Origin: Exiguobacterium sp. TNDT2
GTDB taxonomy: Bacteria; Bacillota; Bacilli; Exiguobacteriales; Exiguobacteriaceae
DNA: 64,000 nt
Assembly: GCF_003331145.1 (NCBI RefSeq)
Contig: NZ_QLVE01000006.1
Span: forward strand, 62,001 to 126,000
Direction of reading: 5' to 3'
A model generated the notes under the pieces. That model saw only the letters and a program-made list of their open reading frames with translations. It was not told where the DNA came from and did no database searches. Position 1 is the first letter of the stretch. Each line of letters begins with the position of its first letter. This document shows, piece by piece, positions 39,134-48,085 of the stretch. Both the position numbers and the translations under genes were made by a program.

Positions 39134-39652
39134 ATGGATTTCAAACAGCATATTAAAGAAGTAGCGGATTACCCGAAAGAAGGGATCAGCTTCAAGGACA
39201 TCACGTCACTCATGCAAGACGGTCCGGCTTACAAAAAAGCGGTCGACGAGCTCATCGCTTACGCACAGGAGCGCGGTGCCGAACTCATCGCCGGCCCTGA
39301 GGCACGCGGTTTCGTCGTCGGTTGCCCGGCAGCGTACGCACTTGAGCTCGGGTTCGTCCCGGTCCGTAAAGAAGGCAAGTTGCCACGGGAGACGGTTCGC
39401 GTCTCTTACGGACTCGAATACGGCACAGATATTTTGACGATGCACAAAGACTCGATCAAACCAGGCCAACAAGTCGTCATCTTAGATGACTTGCTCGCAA
39501 CAGGCGGAACGATCGAAGCGACAATCAAAATGATTGAACAGCTCGGCGGCGTCGTCGCTGGGATCGGATTCTTAATCGAGCTTGATGGACTTGGTGGACG
39601 TGAGCGTCTCGAAGGATACGACGTGTTCTCACTCATTCGTTACGAAGATTAA
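39134..39652 (+). CDS. apt: Adenine phosphoribosyltransferase
   Basis: Salvages adenine with PRPP to AMP. Type I PRTase with the PRPP loop [13 protein letters not shown] (about residues 115-127), N-terminal [12 protein letters not shown] and [10 protein letters not shown] (about 56-65). 172 aa. Ribosome binding site AGGAGG (39117-39122) lies in the recJ 3' end. Co-transcription recJ-apt is as in B. subtilis. Confidence 0.97.
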   Translation: MDFKQHIKEVADYPKEGISFKDITSLMQDGPAYKKAVDELIAYAQERGAELIAGPEARGFVVGCPAAYALELGFVPVRKEGKLPRETVRVSYGLEYGTDILTMHKDSIKPGQQVVILDDLLATGGTIEATIKMIEQLGGVVAGIGFLIELDGLGGRERLEGYDVFSLIRYED

Positions 39653-39654
39653 TC

Positions 39655-39681
39655 AAAGGGAAGCGATGGCTTCCCTTTTTT
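39655..39681 (+). terminator. Terminator after apt
   Basis: AAAGGGAAGC (39655-39664), GATG loop, GCTTCCCTTT (39669-39678), more T. Confidence 0.9.
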
Positions 39682-39713
39682 GAATAGTTTTTGAGTAAAA
39701 TAACCCACAACCT

Positions 39714-39742
39714 TTGACAGGTCGTCAGATTTTTTCGATAAT
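39714..39742 (+). promoter_or_regulatory. Promoter for relA-dtd
   Basis: Perfect -35 TTGACA (39714-39719), 17-bp spacer, -10 GATAAT (39737-39742), about 97 bp before the relA start. Confidence 0.85.
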
Positions 39743-39838
39743 AGTAAGTAAAATTAGAACAACCACGTACGTTAACTACTACCATGCTGCGACTTGTCCG
39801 AGTCGATTGGAGCGGCAAGAAAAAGGGTGTCGAATGTT

Positions 39839-42028
39839 ATGACCAAAAAACAAATCGTAAGTATTGAGGACCTTCTCGACGCGCTCGGGGAGTATATGGG
39901 TGAAGACGAGATTGCCGAAGTGAGACGCGCTTACGAATACGCAAAACTGCATCATACCGGTCAGTTCCGACGTTCCGGCGAACCCTACATTCTGCATCCG
40001 GTCCAAGTGGCCGGTATTCTCGTTGATATCGGGTTAGACGCGACGACGATTATCGGTGCGCTTCTTCATGATGTCGTTGAAGACACGGACATCACGCTCA
40101 AACAACTCGCTGACGAGTTTGGGGTCGAGGTGGCCATGCTCGTCGACGGTGTGACGAAGCTCGGTAAAATCAAATATAAATCGAAAAAAGAAGAGCTCGC
40201 CGAGAATCACCGCAAGATGATTATCGCGATGGCTGAAGACGTACGTGTCATCTTGATCAAACTCGCCGACCGTCTGCATAACATGCGGACGCTTCAACAT
40301 ATGCCGAAAGAGAAGCAAGTGCAAAAGGCGGAAGAGACGCTCGAAATCTTTGCACCGCTCGCCCACCGGATGGGGATCTCGACGATCAAATGGGAACTCG
40401 AAGATATCTCGTTACGTTATATCAACCCGCAGCAATACTATAAGATCGTCTCGATGATGAAACAGAAACGGACCGAGCGGGAAGCGCTCGTCACATCGGT
40501 CATCACGGAAGTGAACGCCGTCCTCGAGGACGTGAGCATCGAGGCCGACGTCAACGGCCGCCCGAAGCATATCTACTCGATTTATAACAAGATGGTAAAG
40601 CATAAGAAAGAGTTCAATGAGATTTACGACTTGATGGCCGTCCGCATCATCGTCGATTCGATTCGCGACTGTTACGCCGTCCTCGGCATCATCCACACGC
40701 AGTACAAGCCGATGCCAGGTCGGTTCAAAGACTACATCGCCATGCCGAAACCGAACATGTATCAGTCGCTCCACACGACGGTGATCGGACCGAAAGGTGA
40801 GCCGCTCGAAGTGCAAATCCGCACGAAGGACATGCACTTCATCGCCGAATTCGGGATTGCCGCGCACTGGGCCTATAAAGAAGGAAAGAACGTCGCGACG
40901 AACGGGTTCGATGAAAAGATCGCCCATCTGCGCGAGATTTTAGAGCTACAAAAAGATACGACTGACGCTGAGGAGTTCATGGAATCGCTCAAAGTCGATT
41001 TCTTTAGCGATATGCTCTACGTCTTCACACCGAAAGGGGACGTCTTCGAGTTGCCGAAAGGCTCGGTCCCAATCGATTACGCGTATCGCATCCATACCGA
41101 GATTGGTCACCGGATGACCGGCGCGAAAGTGAACGGACGGATGGTACCGCTCGACCATAAACTCGAGACAGGTGACATCATCGAGATCATCACGTCGAAA
41201 CATAGCTATGGACCGAGCAAGGACTGGCTCAAACTCGCCGTCTCGAGCCAGGCGAAGAACAAGATCCGCCAATGGTTCAAGCGCCAACAGCGTGAAGAGA
41301 ACGTCGAGAAAGGCAAAGAGCTCGTCGACGTCGAAATCAAAAAACTCGGCTTCGAGCCAAAAGAAGTGATTGATGACCAGTCGCTCTCCGTCGTCGTCGA
41401 AAAGTTCAATTTTGGAAATGAAGAAGAGATGTATGCCGCGGTCGGCTATCACGGCATCACGGCGGCGCAAGTCGCCCACAAGTTGACGGAGAAGCAGCGG
41501 AAAGAACCGAAACTTGAACTGTCGGACGCGATCAACGAATTGAAAGTCAGTCAGTCACCGAAGAAGAAGACGGCCGAGGCCGGCGTCTCGGTGAAAGGGA
41601 TCGACAACATGCTCATCCGCATGAGCCGATGCTGTAACCCGGTACCGGGCGACGAAATCGTCGGGTATATCACGCGCGGACGCGGCGTGTCGATTCACCG
41701 GAAAGACTGCTTGAACATCATCAATGAGCAGCATCCGGAGCGACTCCTTACGGTCGAGTGGGAAGCCGGGCAAGCGAAAGAGAAGAACTATAACGTCGAT
41801 ATCGAGATCACCGGCTACGACCGTTCAGGGCTCTTGAACGACGTGCTTCAAGCCGTCTCGGCGACGAACACGAACATCGTGGCCGTCAGCGGACGCGGGG
41901 ACCAGAACAAACAGGCCCGCATCTCGATGACGATCTCAATCCCGAACGTAAACCATCTGCAAAAAGTCGTCGACCGGATCAAGCAAATCTCGGACGTGTA
42001 CTCGGTCAGCCGAGTCATGATGACGTGA
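39839..42028 (+). CDS. relA: Bifunctional (p)ppGpp synthetase/hydrolase RelA/SpoT
   Basis: Makes and degrades the alarmone. HD hydrolase (about residues 35-185) with intact HDVVEDTD (about 76-83), so hydrolysis is expected. Synthetase domain about 220-350 ([21 protein letters not shown]). TGS about 395-455, zinc-finger-like RCCNPVPGD (about 596-604) and C-terminal ACT (about 655-725). 729 aa. ATG 39839 follows AAAGGGTG; the earlier TTG 39794 lacks a site. Followed by dtd as in B. subtilis. Confidence 0.97.
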   Translation: MTKKQIVSIEDLLDALGEYMGEDEIAEVRRAYEYAKLHHTGQFRRSGEPYILHPVQVAGILVDIGLDATTIIGALLHDVVEDTDITLKQLADEFGVEVAMLVDGVTKLGKIKYKSKKEELAENHRKMIIAMAEDVRVILIKLADRLHNMRTLQHMPKEKQVQKAEETLEIFAPLAHRMGISTIKWELEDISLRYINPQQYYKIVSMMKQKRTEREALVTSVITEVNAVLEDVSIEADVNGRPKHIYSIYNKMVKHKKEFNEIYDLMAVRIIVDSIRDCYAVLGIIHTQYKPMPGRFKDYIAMPKPNMYQSLHTTVIGPKGEPLEVQIRTKDMHFIAEFGIAAHWAYKEGKNVATNGFDEKIAHLREILELQKDTTDAEEFMESLKVDFFSDMLYVFTPKGDVFELPKGSVPIDYAYRIHTEIGHRMTGAKVNGRMVPLDHKLETGDIIEIITSKHSYGPSKDWLKLAVSSQAKNKIRQWFKRQQREENVEKGKELVDVEIKKLGFEPKEVIDDQSLSVVVEKFNFGNEEEMYAAVGYHGITAAQVAHKLTEKQRKEPKLELSDAINELKVSQSPKKKTAEAGVSVKGIDNMLIRMSRCCNPVPGDEIVGYITRGRGVSIHRKDCLNIINEQHPERLLTVEWEAGQAKEKNYNVDIEITGYDRSGLLNDVLQAVSATNTNIVAVSGRGDQNKQARISMTISIPNVNHLQKVVDRIKQISDVYSVSRVMMT

Positions 42029-42044
42029 CGAAAGGAAGATTTCA

Positions 42045-42488
42045 GTGCGTGTATTGTTGCAACGAGTGAAACAAGCCTCTGTCACCGTCGATGCGGAGAC
42101 GGTCGGCCAAATCGAGGCCGGCTATCTGCTCCTCGTCGGGGTGACCCACGAGGACACCGAGACGGAAGTGAACTGGCTCGCCGACAAGGTGGCCGGACTC
42201 CGTGTCTTCGAGGACGCGGATGAGAAGATGAACTTATCGATTCAAGACGTCGACGGGAAAGTGTTGTCCGTATCACAGTTCACACTGTACGGCGACACGC
42301 AGAAAGGCCGTCGTCCCGCGTTCACGCAAGCGGCGAAGCCGGACATCGCGGAACGACTTTACGAGAAGTTCAATGAACGATTGCGGACGCACGGGCTCGT
42401 CGTCGAGACCGGGCAGTTCGGGGCGATGATGGACGTCGCGCTCGTCAATGACGGACCGGTGACGCTCATGCTCGAAAAAAACGCTTGA
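42045..42488 (+). CDS. dtd: D-aminoacyl-tRNA deacylase Dtd
   Basis: Removes D-amino acids (and glycine) mischarged on tRNA. Catalytic motif [16 protein letters not shown] (about residues 75-90) and [10 protein letters not shown] cis-dipeptide motif (about 136-145). 147 aa. GTG 42045 follows GAAAGGAAG. Same order relA-dtd as B. subtilis. Confidence 0.96.
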   Translation: MRVLLQRVKQASVTVDAETVGQIEAGYLLLVGVTHEDTETEVNWLADKVAGLRVFEDADEKMNLSIQDVDGKVLSVSQFTLYGDTQKGRRPAFTQAAKPDIAERLYEKFNERLRTHGLVVETGQFGAMMDVALVNDGPVTLMLEKNA

Positions 42489-42514
42489 CAGAAGCGGGCA
42501 CGATTCGGCATCAT
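42485..42514 (+). promoter_or_regulatory. Promoter for the hisS-aspS T-box transcript
   Basis: Perfect -35 TTGACA (42485-42490), overlapping the dtd stop, 18-bp spacer, weaker -10 CATCAT (42509-42514). Confidence 0.6.
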
Positions 42515-42527
42515 GAACCATATAACC

Positions 42528-42779
42528 TAACACCTGCGATAAAGAAGAGTACGGTCACCCCACCAGCAAAGAGAGCGATGCCTAGGCTGAAAGCATCGAC
42601 TGGATGATGACCCGAACGACACTTTGGAGGTGCTTCCTTGAACTTAGAGTAGGGGGAGCCGTTTCATCGGGCGTTAACCGATTTCGAGTGGCAGAGTTTC
42701 AAGTATTGGCTCTGCAACGAGGGTGGTACCACGGGAAACTTTAACAGGCTCTCGTCCCTTTGCGGACGAGGGCCTTTTT
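42528..42779 (+). ncRNA. T-box riboswitch of hisS-aspS
   Basis: Senses uncharged tRNA. The T-box sequence AGGGTGGTACCACG lies at 42720-42733 (antiterminator bulge pairs with the tRNA NCCA end). Stem I includes the AAGAGAGCGATGCC/AGCATCG region. CAC (42620-42622), a histidine codon, is a plausible specifier. A terminator stem GGCTCTCGTCC / GGACGAGGGCC (about 42747-42774) with T run ends the leader. Uncharged tRNA-His is the expected effector, given the downstream gene. Confidence 0.9.
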
Positions 42780-42801
42780 GTATGCTAAGGAGGGAAATTG
42801 G

Positions 42802-44082
42802 ATGAAAGCACCACGCGGCACACAAGACCTGCTTCCGGGCACGGTCGAGACGTGGCAGTATGTCGAAGAGAAACTACGCGACATCAGCGCCCGTTACAAC
42901 TATAAAGAGATTCGTACCCCGATTTTTGAAACGACCGACCTATTCACAAGGAGCGTCGGCGAGACGACGGACATCGTCCAAAAAGAGATGTTCACGCTCG
43001 TCAAGAAAGGCAAGGACGAGTATACGCTCCGTCCGGAAGGAACGGCCTCGGTCGTCCGCGCCTTCGTCACGAACAAACTGTTCGGTAGCCCCGACCAGCC
43101 GACGAAACTGTACTACATGGGACCGATGTTCCGTTACGAGCGTCCACAAAAAGGACGGTTCCGCCAACTGCACCAATACGGTGTCGAGGCAATCGGTAGC
43201 AGCGACTCGGCCGTCGACGCAGAAGTGATCAGCCTCGCCTACACGATTTACAAATCGTTCGGGCTCAAAAAAATCAAAGTCGTCGTCAACTCGCTCGGTG
43301 ACGCTGAGAGCCGCAACGCTCACCGCGAAGCGCTCATCCGTCACTTCGAGCCGGTCCAAGACGAGCTTTGCCAAGATTGCCAGACGCGACTGCATCAAAA
43401 CCCGCTTCGCGTCCTCGACTGCAAAGTCGACCGCGACCACCCGTCGATGAAATCGGCACCTTCGATTCTCGACTTCTTGAACGAAGAGTCGAAGACGTAT
43501 TTCGAGAAAGTCCTCGCGCACTTGGATGCGCTCGGTGTCGCCTACGTCGTCGACCCGACGCTCGTCCGTGGTCTCGACTACTATACGCACACGGCGTTCG
43601 AAATCATGTCGGAAGCAGAAGGCTTCGGCGCCATCACAACGCTTTGCGGTGGGGGACGCTATAACGGTCTCGTCCAAGACATCGGTGGACCGGACATGCC
43701 GGGCATCGGATTCGGGATCGGGCTCGAGCGTCTCATCCTTGCTCTTGAGAACGAAGGAGTACTTCCTGAACTCGAGACGGGACTTGACGTCTTCGTCGTC
43801 GCCCAAGGCGGCACGGAAGTCGAAGTGACGGCGACACGCCTGTTGCAACTGCTTCGCAGCGAAGGCTTCAAGGCGGACCGCGATTATCTCGGCCGCAAGT
43901 TCAAAGGCCAATTCAAACAAGCCGACCGCTTGAACGCGAAGTTCACCGTCATCCTCGGAGACGATGAAGTCGAACGCGGCTCAGCTTCCCTCAAGGTCAT
44001 GGCGACCGGGGAACAAGTCGACGTGCCGCTCTCGGCCGTCGCAGACAAAATTCGTGAACTATCGGAAGGAGCAGGACAATGA
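42802..44082 (+). CDS. hisS: Histidyl-tRNA synthetase
   Basis: Class II aa[15 protein letters not shown] start, [22 protein letters not shown], motif 2 [16 protein letters not shown] (about residues 111-126), [14 protein letters not shown] (about 253-266) and C-terminal anticodon domain (about 325-420). 426 aa. AAGGAGGG precedes ATG 42802. Under the T-box. Confidence 0.97.
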   Translation: MKAPRGTQDLLPGTVETWQYVEEKLRDISARYNYKEIRTPIFETTDLFTRSVGETTDIVQKEMFTLVKKGKDEYTLRPEGTASVVRAFVTNKLFGSPDQPTKLYYMGPMFRYERPQKGRFRQLHQYGVEAIGSSDSAVDAEVISLAYTIYKSFGLKKIKVVVNSLGDAESRNAHREALIRHFEPVQDELCQDCQTRLHQNPLRVLDCKVDRDHPSMKSAPSILDFLNEESKTYFEKVLAHLDALGVAYVVDPTLVRGLDYYTHTAFEIMSEAEGFGAITTLCGGGRYNGLVQDIGGPDMPGIGFGIGLERLILALENEGVLPELETGLDVFVVAQGGTEVEVTATRLLQLLRSEGFKADRDYLGRKFKGQFKQADRLNAKFTVILGDDEVERGSASLKVMATGEQVDVPLSAVADKIRELSEGAGQ

Positions 44083-45851
44083 TCGGACGCACACATATGA
44101 ACGGCCGCGTGACAGAGTCACTCATCGGCCAAGACGTACAACTTAAAGGATGGGTACAAAAACGTCGTGACCTTGGAGGACTCATTTTCATCGACCTTCG
44201 TGACCGCACAGGCATCGTCCAAGTCGTCGTTCGCCCGGAAAACGAAGCGGTGCACCAACTCGCCGAATCGATTCGCAGCGAATACGTGCTCGATATCAAA
44301 GGGACTGTCCTCGAGCGTGAGAACAAGAACCCGAACATGCCGACTGGGAACGTCGAAGTCATCGCTTCAGAGATTAACATCTTGAACGCGGCGAAGATGA
44401 CACCGATTCCAATCGGTGACGAGGCCGAGAACGTATCGGAAGACCTCCGTCTCAAATACCGTTACCTTGACCTCCGTCGTCCGGCGCTCCAAGAGACGTT
44501 CCGTCTTCGTTCGAAAGCGTCGAACACGATTCGTAACTTCTTGACGGAAGAAGAGTTCCTCGAAGTCGAGACGCCGATTTTGACGAAATCGACACCAGAA
44601 GGCGCGCGTGACTATCTCGTCCCAAGCCGTGTCCACGGCGGCGAGTTCTACGCGCTCCCGCAATCACCACAGTTGTTCAAACAGCTCCTCATGGTGGCCG
44701 GGTTCGACCGTTACTTCCAAATCGCACGTTGCTTCCGTGACGAAGACCTTCGGGCCGACCGTCAACCGGAATTCACGCAAGTCGACATCGAGACGAGCTT
44801 CATGGACGTCGAAGACTTGATGGCGATGATGGAATCGATGATGGGGCAAGTCATGGAAGCGACGCTCGGTCGCACCGATACGCCGGCCAAGTTCGAGCGG
44901 ATGACATACGAAGAAGCGATGCGCCGTTTCGGTTCAGACAAACCGGACACACGTTTCGGTCTCGAACTCATCGACGTCGTCGACGCGGTCACAGGTGCCG
45001 GCTTCAAAGTGTTCGATATGGCTCTCGAGTCAAACGGACAAGTGAAAGCGATCAACGTCAAAGGCGAGGCGGACAAGTTCTCGCGTAAAGATATCGACAA
45101 GCTTCAAGAGTTCACGGCCGTCTACGGTGCGAAAGGCCTCGCTTGGCTCAAAGTGACACCAGAAGGCTTGAACGGTCCGATCGCCAAGTTCTTCGACGAG
45201 ACGTACGCTCAGAAGTTGATGGAAGCGACGAACGCGGAAGCGGGCGACCTGCTCCTCTTCGTGGCGTCAAAACCAAGCGTCGTCGCCGACAGTCTCGGCG
45301 CGCTTCGCGTCAAACTCGGTCATGAGCTCGGTCTTATTGACGAGTCGAAGTTCAACTTCCTTTGGGTGACAGACTTCCCGCTCGTCACGTTCGAAGAAGA
45401 AGACGGCCGTTTCTACGCCAACCACCACCCGTTCACGATGCCTAACCGTGACGACCTCCATCTTCTCGAGACGGACCCAGCGAGCGTACGCGCCCTTGCC
45501 TATGACCTCGTCTTGAACGGTTATGAGCTCGGTGGCGGATCGCAACGGATTTATGAACGTGACATTCAAGAGCGCATGTTCAAATTGCTCGGCTTCACAG
45601 AACAAGAAGCGGTCGACCAGTTCGGCTTCTTGCTCGAAGCGTTCGAATACGGTACACCGCCGCACGCAGGTATCGCCCTCGGTCTCGACCGTCTCGTCAT
45701 GATCCTCGCGGGTCGTTCGAACCTTCGTGACACGATCGCCTTCCCGAAAACGGCGTCGGCGAGCGACTTGCTCACACAAGCACCAAGCCCGGTCGCGGAT
45801 GCACAACTCGAGGAGTTGTCGATTCGGACAGCGGTGAAAGAGAAGAAATAA
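44079..45851 (+). CDS. aspS: Aspartyl-tRNA synthetase
   Basis: Class IIb aaRS. N-terminal OB anticodon domain (about residues 1-105), catalytic core with motif 2 [16 protein letters not shown] (about 213-228), bacterial GAD insert (about 290-410) and motif 3 [13 protein letters not shown] (about 529-541). 590 aa. GGAAGGAG (44065-44072) precedes ATG 44079, which overlaps the hisS stop. Order hisS-aspS is as in B. subtilis. Confidence 0.97.
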   Translation: MIGRTHMNGRVTESLIGQDVQLKGWVQKRRDLGGLIFIDLRDRTGIVQVVVRPENEAVHQLAESIRSEYVLDIKGTVLERENKNPNMPTGNVEVIASEINILNAAKMTPIPIGDEAENVSEDLRLKYRYLDLRRPALQETFRLRSKASNTIRNFLTEEEFLEVETPILTKSTPEGARDYLVPSRVHGGEFYALPQSPQLFKQLLMVAGFDRYFQIARCFRDEDLRADRQPEFTQVDIETSFMDVEDLMAMMESMMGQVMEATLGRTDTPAKFERMTYEEAMRRFGSDKPDTRFGLELIDVVDAVTGAGFKVFDMALESNGQVKAINVKGEADKFSRKDIDKLQEFTAVYGAKGLAWLKVTPEGLNGPIAKFFDETYAQKLMEATNAEAGDLLLFVASKPSVVADSLGALRVKLGHELGLIDESKFNFLWVTDFPLVTFEEEDGRFYANHHPFTMPNRDDLHLLETDPASVRALAYDLVLNGYELGGGSQRIYERDIQERMFKLLGFTEQEAVDQFGFLLEAFEYGTPPHAGIALGLDRLVMILAGRSNLRDTIAFPKTASASDLLTQAPSPVADAQLEELSIRTAVKEKK

Positions 45852-45862
45852 CGTTTAGTCAC

Positions 45863-45890
45863 AAGGACCCGTCGATTGGCGGGTCTTTTT
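45863..45890 (+). terminator. Terminator after aspS
   Basis: GACCCG (45866-45871), loop, CGGGTC (45880-45885), TTTTT. Confidence 0.85.
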
Positions 45891-45915
45891 GCGTATATGT
45901 GAATAAGTGGAAAAG

Positions 45916-45924
45916 TGATATAGT
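45916..45924 (+). promoter_or_regulatory. Extended -10 promoter for the lipoprotein gene
   Basis: TGATATAGT (45916-45924), extended -10, 44 bp before the start. No clear -35. Confidence 0.5.
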
Positions 45925-45967
45925 TATGGAATAAATTGTATGATGAAGATGGGGGAGCCGGGGAAGC

Positions 45968-47101
45968 ATGAAACCAAGAAAAATTGTTCAATCGATCGGG
46001 TTGGTGATTGGATTGACGACAATCTTAGCAGGATGTAATCAAGAAACGGAAGCGACGCCGAAAGTTGACGAGACCGTCGAGGAGGCCAAATCGGAAGATT
46101 CGGAAATGATTCGATTGCGTCCCGTCGCCGAGGACGCCTCAATCGGGGCAGTGAAGGACTATGACCTATCATCGTTCTTCCAACATAAAGTCGCGATGAT
46201 TGCACCGGAGCATATGGTCGATGAACACATTGTCTATACGGATTCTGTCGGTGAAGTCGGCCGTGACATCTACGTGTATGATACGGAACGAGCAACTAAT
46301 CGGTCGTTACATAAGACATCAAGAACAATCGGTAGTCTCGTCGGCATCAAAGATGAAATATTTTGGATTGAATATGAACTGACTGAAGACAATGGATATG
46401 CTTGGTCCATTTTCCGGATGAGGCTCGACGCATCGGAACTGACTGAACTTTATAACGGGGTCAGTATGTTCGAGACGCCCGTTCCTCATTTGAATGCATC
46501 GGATGATCGCGTCACATGGGTTGATTATGAGGCATCAGAAACGATGACGACGTCGGCGGTGATGCAGTATTTGTATGATACGGCCACGGTGGAAACGATT
46601 CAAACGTTCACGCTTCAAGAAGGGGAGAAACGAGATGGCGAGTACGTATTCGATTACAGAGTTGGTGAGGACGGTGTCATCGTCCATCGAAGCTCATTCG
46701 CTGATGGGGAAAAAACGACAAAGTTAACCACGCTCGATGGAACGTTTGACGAGGATATGGGCGCATTGGTCGACTTTGAAACAGGTGCGGACTATGTTGC
46801 TCTTGGAAAAGAAGGACGTGCCGATTTTGTAGGGCTGACGGGGGGAGCGAAACAGTTCCAACATAAAAGCACACAGTCAAAGATTACATTTGACTCGTTT
46901 CGTTTCTTGCCGGATCAGCGCATCCTATTCCGCGAAGGCATGAATCGCTTATTAGTTGCGGATTTGAATGAAGCGACGGTTTCGTATTTGCCGAGTCGAG
47001 GCGGCACGACGTCTAAGCCAATCTATCGTGATGGTCAAATCGCCTACGCCGAACTTGGGGATGGCGGGTTGATTACGTTTTACACCATCGATGTGAACTG
47101 A
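45968..47101 (+). CDS. Putative lipoprotein, beta-propeller-like
   Basis: Signal peptide with lipobox LAGC at residues 20-23, so Cys23 would be lipidated and the protein anchored outside the membrane. The 355-residue body has repeated beta-rich units (DIYVYDTE, GIKDEIFWIEYE, MEYLYDTATVE-like), suggesting a TolB/WD40-like propeller, but no named domain is clear. GGGGAGCCGGGG precedes ATG 45968. Function is not known. It begins the accessory insert between aspS and the 6S locus. Confidence 0.7.
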   Translation: MKPRKIVQSIGLVIGLTTILAGCNQETEATPKVDETVEEAKSEDSEMIRLRPVAEDASIGAVKDYDLSSFFQHKVAMIAPEHMVDEHIVYTDSVGEVGRDIYVYDTERATNRSLHKTSRTIGSLVGIKDEIFWIEYELTEDNGYAWSIFRMRLDASELTELYNGVSMFETPVPHLNASDDRVTWVDYEASETMTTSAVMQYLYDTATVETIQTFTLQEGEKRDGEYVFDYRVGEDGVIVHRSSFADGEKTTKLTTLDGTFDEDMGALVDFETGADYVALGKEGRADFVGLTGGAKQFQHKSTQSKITFDSFRFLPDQRILFREGMNRLLVADLNEATVSYLPSRGGTTSKPIYRDGQIAYAELGDGGLITFYTIDVN

Positions 47102-47111
47102 CATGGAAACC

Positions 47112-47149
47112 AAAAATCGTCACCTCCGGTTATGGAAGTGACGATTTTT
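47112..47149. terminator. Terminator after the lipoprotein gene
   Basis: AAAAATCGTCAC (47112-47123), loop, GTGACGATTTTT (47138-47149). T run on both strands. Confidence 0.9.
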
Positions 47150-47155
47150 GTTGTT

Positions 47156-47377
47156 TCATCTACTCGTTTTATGATTCGTCCGGCTTCTAGATTTGATTGA
47201 TCGGAGGATCACCATAGCGAGAAGAAGCAAAGCTAACATAAAACTGATATACGTTAGATTCACGAAAAGTGAAGATAAAGTATCTTCAAATCGGATGCTG
47301 AACCAAACCCATAGCCCTGTAATAAATACGCCCCAGAGCGCTGTCGGATAGTTAAGCATTTTGTTTGTAAACCACAT
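47156..47377 (-). CDS. Small membrane protein, function unknown
   Basis: A 73-aa protein with two membrane helices (about residues 9-26 and 36-60) and a basic C-terminal tail (RSIKSRSRTNHKTSR). AAAGGGGG 6 nt before ATG 47377 supports translation. No recognisable family. The Arg/Lys-rich tail suggests a cytoplasmic C-terminus. Its terminator is shared with the lipoprotein gene. Confidence 0.6.
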   Translation of the reverse strand: MWFTNKMLNYPTALWGVFITGLWVWFSIRFEDTLSSLFVNLTYISFMLALLLLAMVILRSIKSRSRTNHKTSR

Positions 47378-47436
47378 GAGATAGCCCCCTTTTTAGAAAT
47401 TATATCATGTGGATTGGAATAAAAACCTTATATCCC

Positions 47437-47619
47437 CTAATTATCCATTCGTTTACTAGTCTGCTGAAGCGCGAACCCGAAGGCGAACAGCGAGGCGATT
47501 ACGGCCGTCATCGTGTAGACCGAGTCGGTGAAAGCGAGGTAGATGCCGAACAAACCGAGCCCGAAGCTGAGGATGAACCACAGCCAGAGGCTCGGATGAT
47601 TTTGTAACGCCTGCTTCAT
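47437..47619 (-). CDS. Small membrane protein coupled to the YqkB-like gene
   Basis: A 60-aa protein with two hydrophobic stretches (about residues 10-28 and 33-52). Its ATG (47619) overlaps the stop of the upstream gene as ATGA, so it is probably expressed by translational coupling. An in-frame TTG at 47643 exists. No family recognised. Poorly supported alone; the overlap and membrane pattern are the evidence. Confidence 0.5.
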   Translation of the reverse strand: MKQALQNHPSLWLWFILSFGLGLFGIYLAFTDSVYTMTAVIASLFAFGFALQQTSKRMDN

Positions 47620-47966
47620 CGGCTCGGGACGTTCAACTGGCAACCGGTCCCATCGGTCACGAGCAAGTTCGAGTTGAACACTTGGCCGTTGCTCTTCAAG
47701 ACGAGCGATCGTTTATCTTCGCGATAGTCGATGATCATGTCTTCGTCGAGAAACACTTTTGTCCAGTTCTTGATGAGGACAGGGCCGATGTTCGAATCAA
47801 TCTCGACGTCTTCCGGTGTCGTCTCGGTCACATAGCGAATCTCGAAGATGCCGCTATTGCCGCAACCGCAGCCTTCCGTCTCATAAAACAAATGCATCTG
47901 TCCGTCACGGTCGCCTTTTAAGGCGTCAATCCGCGCCTGGGCACGTTCTGTAATTTGTACGTTCAT
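47616..47966 (-). CDS. HesB/IscA-type iron-sulfur biogenesis domain protein (YqkB-like)
   Basis: A 116-aa member of the Fe-S biogenesis (HesB) superfamily. MNVQITERAQARIDAL and the CGCGNSGIF motif (about residues 32-40) resemble B. subtilis YqkB, which is not the canonical A-type carrier: the C-terminal Cys pair is reduced to a single GCQL. The start ATG 47966 has AAGGAG 9 nt upstream. Promoter with TATAAT at the complement of 47988-47993. The role is uncertain. Confidence 0.78.
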   Translation of the reverse strand: MNVQITERAQARIDALKGDRDGQMHLFYETEGCGCGNSGIFEIRYVTETTPEDVEIDSNIGPVLIKNWTKVFLDEDMIIDYREDKRSLVLKSNGQVFNSNLLVTDGTGCQLNVPSR

Positions 47967-47987
47967 TTGAATCAGCTCCTTATTTCT

Positions 47988-47993
47988 ATTATA
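47988..47993 (-). promoter_or_regulatory. -10 box for the YqkB-like gene
   Basis: Perfect TATAAT on the minus strand (complement of 47988-47993), 22 bp before the start codon. The -35 is weak (TTTCAA with 17 bp). Confidence 0.55.
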
Positions 47994-48085
47994 CCGCGCT
48001 GGAAAAAAGATTGAAAAAGACGTGCTTCTCGTTTTCCACTTCCTGCAAAAAGGCGTAAACTATTTGTTTAGAAGGGGGAAACGAT

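Noticed and set aside
39743-39838. Possible upstream peptide or leader before relA
   Set aside because: No structured element or good start was evident between the promoter and ATG 39839.
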